NCBI RefSeq assembly: GCF_014648095.1
Contig: NZ_BMQL01000020.1
Coordinates: 29,814 to 93,813, forward strand
From: Deinococcus ruber
Lineage (GTDB): Bacteria; Deinococcota; Deinococci; Deinococcales; Deinococcaceae
DNA length: 64,000 bases
Direction: 5' to 3'
Shown: in pieces, positions 60,695 through 64,000 of the stretch
Position numbering within the stretch: position 1 is the first letter of the stretch
Layout of the letters: every line of letters begins with the position of its first letter
Translations under genes and position numbers: made by a program
The notes under the pieces: generated by a model
Told to the model about the DNA's origin: nothing
Databases searched by the model: none
What the model saw: only the letters and a program-made list of their open reading frames with translations

Positions 60695-61640
60695 ATATCA
60701 ATGAGAAGACATTAAGACAGTGGTAGGGGCGAGCGATCAGTACGTGCTGGGGCGAGAAGGGATCGCGTTTCGGGCGGCGACTTCGCGAAGCCCCAGCATA
60801 AATTCAGTGACTATGGAGGAAGCGCGCCTGGAACTCAGAGACGCCGCCCAAGCAAGCTGAGAGTCACTCGCCCTGGCGCCCCCCACCGGACGGCTTGGCG
60901 CTTGCAGGCCGCCTTAAGTCCTGCGTGAGCACCGTGATCAGCGCCAACGACCTCACGTTGAGACTGCAGTCTCAGGCCCGGTGTACGCCTACCCACGCCA
61001 AAAAACGAGGCATTCAAGTGAATGACAAAACGTGAAGGAGCACGAGCTGCTTGCGTGCGGTACCTCTCAAAGATCGATACGGCTTACTCGCCAGTGCAGT
61101 TGTCCCGGCGATGCCGAAGGGCGGGCATACCATGACGCCCGCTGAGCGCGAGCACTGTGCGCAGGTCAGACTGGTGACCGACATACAGCCTGTTTCGGGC
61201 TGAGGAGCACGATGACTGAAGACTCAACGCAGCCGAACCGTGGGCGTTTATGTGCAGGCGACTTCCCTCAAATCTCTGAGACATGATAGATTCGTTTCTC
61301 CTCGCTGCATGTGGGCATTACGCTCTGTACCGTATAGTAACAACAACACGCTCAGCGCTTCTGCTAGCCAGTGAACCACTTTCAGCGAATTAGCCTTGGA
61401 GAATATCCTATCGTTGAAGAGGATGAAAACCTTAAAACGACGATGCATTGTCAAAGTTAAGGGGATATCTTCGAGATTTTCGAATATGAACTGGCAACAT
61501 ACCATATTGTAAAAACCTTATATAGACGGCTTTACAACAAAGAAGTAGAGTCACTAATATTACATAACCGTTTTGAGTAAAGCGCAAGCCTTAAAGAATT
61601 TCTCACAGACTAAGCAGAAAATTGTACAATCCAGCTTTTC
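60695..61640. other. Gene-poor gap leading into AT-rich DNA
   Basis: No gene with credible start and composition is seen. A perfect 16-bp palindrome TGAGACTGCAGTCTCA lies at 60959-60974. GC content drops from about 61300. The short minus-strand frames at 60835-61017, 61084-61284 and 61248-61505 have no ribosome site. Confidence 0.5.
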
Positions 61641-61652
61641 TAAGGAGTAATT

Positions 61653-62774
61653 ATGAATAATTCTGAAGAGAGGGGTTTTAGTTTTTCGTCAGACGAGATG
61701 GTGGAGCTTTCAAGAAATCCTAAAATGCAAAAAATCTTTAAAGAGATTGAAAACGCTAGCACAAACGTGACACTACTGTTGAATGATATAAAAGCTAACT
61801 GGACTTCAATAGATCAAACGAAGCTTATCCTTTTAGAAGATCAGTTTGAGTGGTATATGAAGCAGCTGGACGATTTAGGGAGCAGCCCTGCTCCTGACGT
61901 TCGAGAAGAGTTATATAAAAAGGTCGTTTCCGCAGAGAGAGAAGCTATTAGTAATGCTTTAAACAATATCGATAAACCGAGCCAAGCTTTAATAGACATT
62001 GTCCCTATTGAATTCTTTAGGATACATTTAGAGCGTACTGTTGTAGCTGATAAGCTCGCAAGTTATGGATGGCACGCCGACATGCTTATGAGCTATTTCG
62101 CTGCTACTGCTTTTGATTTCTTGCTCAAACAAGACCTTAGCATTGACCAAAATATTTTAAAGGAACATATGTATAATTTGTGGGAAGTGTATGGAAATGA
62201 CATTCAGACGAATGCCGTAAAATCACTTGAACATATTCTCGAAAAAGAAGATGCAGAAGAACAGACACTCTTTCTAAGAGAGGCTTGCAAAGCCATTTTA
62301 AAGGATGGATATGTTGGCATGATCGCACCAGCAGCATATGCACGCGCTGAAGGAATTTTTAAACGCGTAATGGTTAAGCAGGGATGGTTGCCGTCCTCAA
62401 CAAAACAAGCACTTTACGGGAATACCGAAGCAGGAAATAAAATTAGAAAGCAAGCGCTCTTGTCTTTAAAGGCTGCACAACTCAGCTACAACCCATCGTT
62501 TGATAGAAGCGGCGTGTTTACCTTTCGGTTATTTGAACGGCTTGAAGAAGCGAGAGATGTGATTATAGGTCAGGGTGGCCTTGAGAGTCTAGGAATTATC
62601 AGTCGTAACGGTATTATGCATGGCGATCTCGGAGGACATACACAAAGCGAGGCTCTTAGGTCTTTATGTTTCTACACGAACCTTACAATCTTCCTTGGAT
62701 GGCGCTTGGAGCCGACGTATGGTCATCATCTCATAGATCGTAGCCGCCTTATCCAAGTAGTCCGATTAATTTAA
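61653..62774 (+). CDS. AT-rich gene with possible HEPN motif (373 aa)
   Basis: AAGGAG seven bases before ATG 61653 is a good ribosome site. The gene is far more AT-rich than the rest of the window, with Lys/Ile/Asn-rich, almost wholly helical protein, so it was probably acquired recently. Near the C-terminus RNGIMHGDLGG (Arg318-x4-His323) fits the R-x4-6-H signature of HEPN ribonucleases, common in abortive-infection proteins. The first part (ENASTNVTLLLNDIKANW, EREAISNALNNID) has no known domain. A defence or toxin role is inferred from this motif and the setting; the motif is short and may be chance. Confidence 0.65.
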   Translation: MNNSEERGFSFSSDEMVELSRNPKMQKIFKEIENASTNVTLLLNDIKANWTSIDQTKLILLEDQFEWYMKQLDDLGSSPAPDVREELYKKVVSAEREAISNALNNIDKPSQALIDIVPIEFFRIHLERTVVADKLASYGWHADMLMSYFAATAFDFLLKQDLSIDQNILKEHMYNLWEVYGNDIQTNAVKSLEHILEKEDAEEQTLFLREACKAILKDGYVGMIAPAAYARAEGIFKRVMVKQGWLPSSTKQALYGNTEAGNKIRKQALLSLKAAQLSYNPSFDRSGVFTFRLFERLEEARDVIIGQGGLESLGIISRNGIMHGDLGGHTQSEALRSLCFYTNLTIFLGWRLEPTYGHHLIDRSRLIQVVRLI

Positions 62775-62880
62775 TTTTACAACCCTCCTAGATATCCTAA
62801 ATCTTCTTCCAAATCATAATAGATTGTACACATCCTCTTCATAACATCCATTCACTAATCGAAATAATGTAAGGAATATC

Positions 62881-62948
62881 ATGAAAAAAATGCATCCAAG
62901 TCAGATGCCAACTCTAATAGCCAATCATACTTGGCTTCCACAAGGCCC
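62881..62948 (+). pseudogene. 5' fragment of a small gene cut by an IS4 element
   Basis: GTAAGGAATATC precedes ATG 62881, and 20-odd codons follow (MKKMHPSQMPTLIANHTW...) in AT-rich style like the previous gene. The frame then enters high-GC sequence of the insertion element near 62948. It is probably a gene interrupted by the insertion; the rest would lie beyond the window. Confidence 0.5.
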
Positions 62949-64000
62949 TGTTAGAGTGCTCGTAGTGGACGCAAATATCATGCCGCCTTGCTCGCGCGGG
63001 CAAGGCTGTCGCTCTGCTGGAGCTGTCAGCGACCTCTCTAGGGGTCAAAAGTGGCCAAGAGCTGCCTGAAGCTCGTTCCAGTGCGGCTTTTCTTGCCAGG
63101 TCTGCTAGATAGTGCGTCCTGAAGAGCATCCAGCCCCATGCGGAACATGCTTTTGGCAGGATAGCCATGCTTCAGCATTTTCGGTGGAGCCTTCCTTGCG
63201 AGGAAGGCTCCACTCAAGCAGCACCACACAAAGGCGAGCACGACGACTCCGAACAGCACGCTCAACCGCGCGCCCTGAGTCAATCTTGTCGCTTCGAGAT
63301 CGAACCCCCGACCCTTCATCGATTGATGCATATTTTCAATCGACCAGCGCTGGCGGTACAGCGCCAGCGTCTCCCAGACCGGGAAGTCGGTAGCGATCAC
63401 CACCAGGTCTCCCGCGGGAGACCTGGTGGCCACCACGCGCATCCGCTCGCCGTAGACCTCGGCCCGGTCGAACAGGGTGTGAATCTCCCCGACCTGAAGA
63501 TCACCGAACCACTCGTCGATGCGCAGACCGTCCACGACGGCATCCTTACGGATACGGATGGCGCGCTTGATGCGCTGCTGGCGTAGGAAGGCGAACCATG
63601 CCCCGCCGATGAACTCTCGGTCGGCGACCAGGCCCTTCCAGCGTCGCGCTGGAAGGGCCTTCAAAAGACGCTGAACGAGTTCCTGCCGAATGTCCGTGCT
63701 GCTGTTGCCGTCGTGCGGAAGGGCCGTCCAGACGAGAGGGAGCGTGTAGCCGTGCAGGACGACGCCCAGTACCAAGAGGTTCAGCGGCGAAGATCCATGG
63801 TTCCAGGTGGTCCGGTCCAAGCTCATGAGCAGTTTGCCTGGTGGGAGGAGCGGCAACATCAAGGACAAAAACAGCTCACCCGTGAGCTGTTCATCGCGGA
63901 ATGCGCGTTCAACACGGCGTTTCTTGGCCTCGACACTGCTCTCTCCGGGCAAGTGACCGCTGAGCACGCTGAGATTGACGCTCTGTCCGGTGATCATGGC
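62949..64000 (-). mobile_element. IS4-family insertion sequence (one end in window)
   Basis: The AT-rich DNA switches abruptly to high-GC sequence at about 62949 and a transposase gene follows. A hairpin (GCCTTGC...GCAAGGC, about 62985-63006) lies between the likely end and the transposase stop. The exact terminal repeat cannot be set with only one end visible. Confidence 0.7.
63038..63997 (-). CDS. IS4-family transposase (N-terminus beyond window)
   Basis: 319 residues are visible. The DDE catalytic residues are seen: SLDRTTW (first Asp), VADREFIG (second Asp) and the [18 protein letters not shown] signature, Y-x2-R-x3-E-x6-K, containing the Glu. It transposes its own element. The sequence begins at an in-frame ATG three bases from the window edge; typical relatives carry about 30 more residues, so the start is probably outside. 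A fragment of a related transposase lies at 37340-37575. Confidence 0.88.
   Translation of the reverse strand: MITGQSVNLSVLSGHLPGESSVEAKKRRVERAFRDEQLTGELFLSLMLPLLPPGKLLMSLDRTTWNHGSSPLNLLVLGVVLHGYTLPLVWTALPHDGNSSTDIRQELVQRLLKALPARRWKGLVADREFIGGAWFAFLRQQRIKRAIRIRKDAVVDGLRIDEWFGDLQVGEIHTLFDRAEVYGERMRVVATRSPAGDLVVIATDFPVWETLALYRQRWSIENMHQSMKGRGFDLEATRLTQGARLSVLFGVVVLAFVWCCLSGAFLARKAPPKMLKHGYPAKSMFRMGLDALQDALSSRPGKKSRTGTSFRQLLATFDP

Noticed and set aside
60342..60701. N-terminal extension of the second response regulator
   Set aside because: The receiver domain begins exactly at ATG 60341. The extension is Arg/Pro-rich low-complexity sequence and overlaps the better membrane-protein frame.

Overview
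The window looks like an accessory replicon (plasmid or megaplasmid) of a Deinococcus-type bacterium. This is inferred from three things: high GC through most of it, long secreted proteins built of DUF11-like repeats next to a very large outer-surface beta-strand protein, and many genes whose start codon lies only 6-8 bases after a TAnnnT -10 element, which suggests leaderless transcripts. There is no rRNA, tRNA, CRISPR array or recognisable replication initiator.

Layout. 1-8.2 kb: five tightly coupled genes of one divergent, unrecognised family, followed by a reduced PRTRC-like cassette (protein B and a ThiF/E1-like protein) and three unrecognised genes. 8.2-9.0 kb: a gene-free stretch with two strong hairpins and an array of five copies (plus one degenerate inverted copy) of a GACCACCACCCGGT box. 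9.0-22.4 kb: an apparent operon with a small ORF, a ParB/Srx-like protein, three large secreted repeat proteins, further small coupled ORFs, a 1311-residue surface protein and a sigma-region-4-like regulator. 22.4-30 kb: small unrecognised genes, including two paralogous pairs and a four-gene cluster with a zinc ribbon.

30-49 kb reads as a defence-like island: a SIR2-domain protein, a CoiA-like nuclease, an Mrr-like nuclease/NACHT/HEAT protein of 1630 residues, and an Mrr-like/TPR/PIN protein of 1377 residues. The last two share a homologous N-terminal nuclease domain. A decayed copy of the secreted coiled-coil gene that precedes the first lies directly before the second, so a two-gene module appears to have been duplicated. 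Two paralogous secreted proteins with near-identical leaderless promoters bracket the 32-49 kb part.

49.7-60.7 kb: an operon headed by a truncated UvrD-like protein under the same ACCACCACCCGGT box, two OmpR-type response regulators that both lack the phosphoacceptor aspartate, a thioredoxin-reductase-like flavoprotein, a fumarase/adenylosuccinate-lyase-family enzyme, a PadR regulator with a membrane partner, RNase HI, and a PD-(D/E)XK-like/NADAR-like fusion. 60.7-64 kb: AT-rich foreign-looking DNA with a possible HEPN-type protein and an IS4-family element inserted into a small gene.

The most novel-looking signals are three. (1) The dispersed ACCACCACCCGGT promoter box lies upstream of four separate operons of unknown function. 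(2) The five-gene paralogous array sits beside PRTRC B/ThiF. (3) The duplicated Mrr-headed module pairs one shared sensor or nuclease head with two different bodies. Functions for these are inference; no database search was run.
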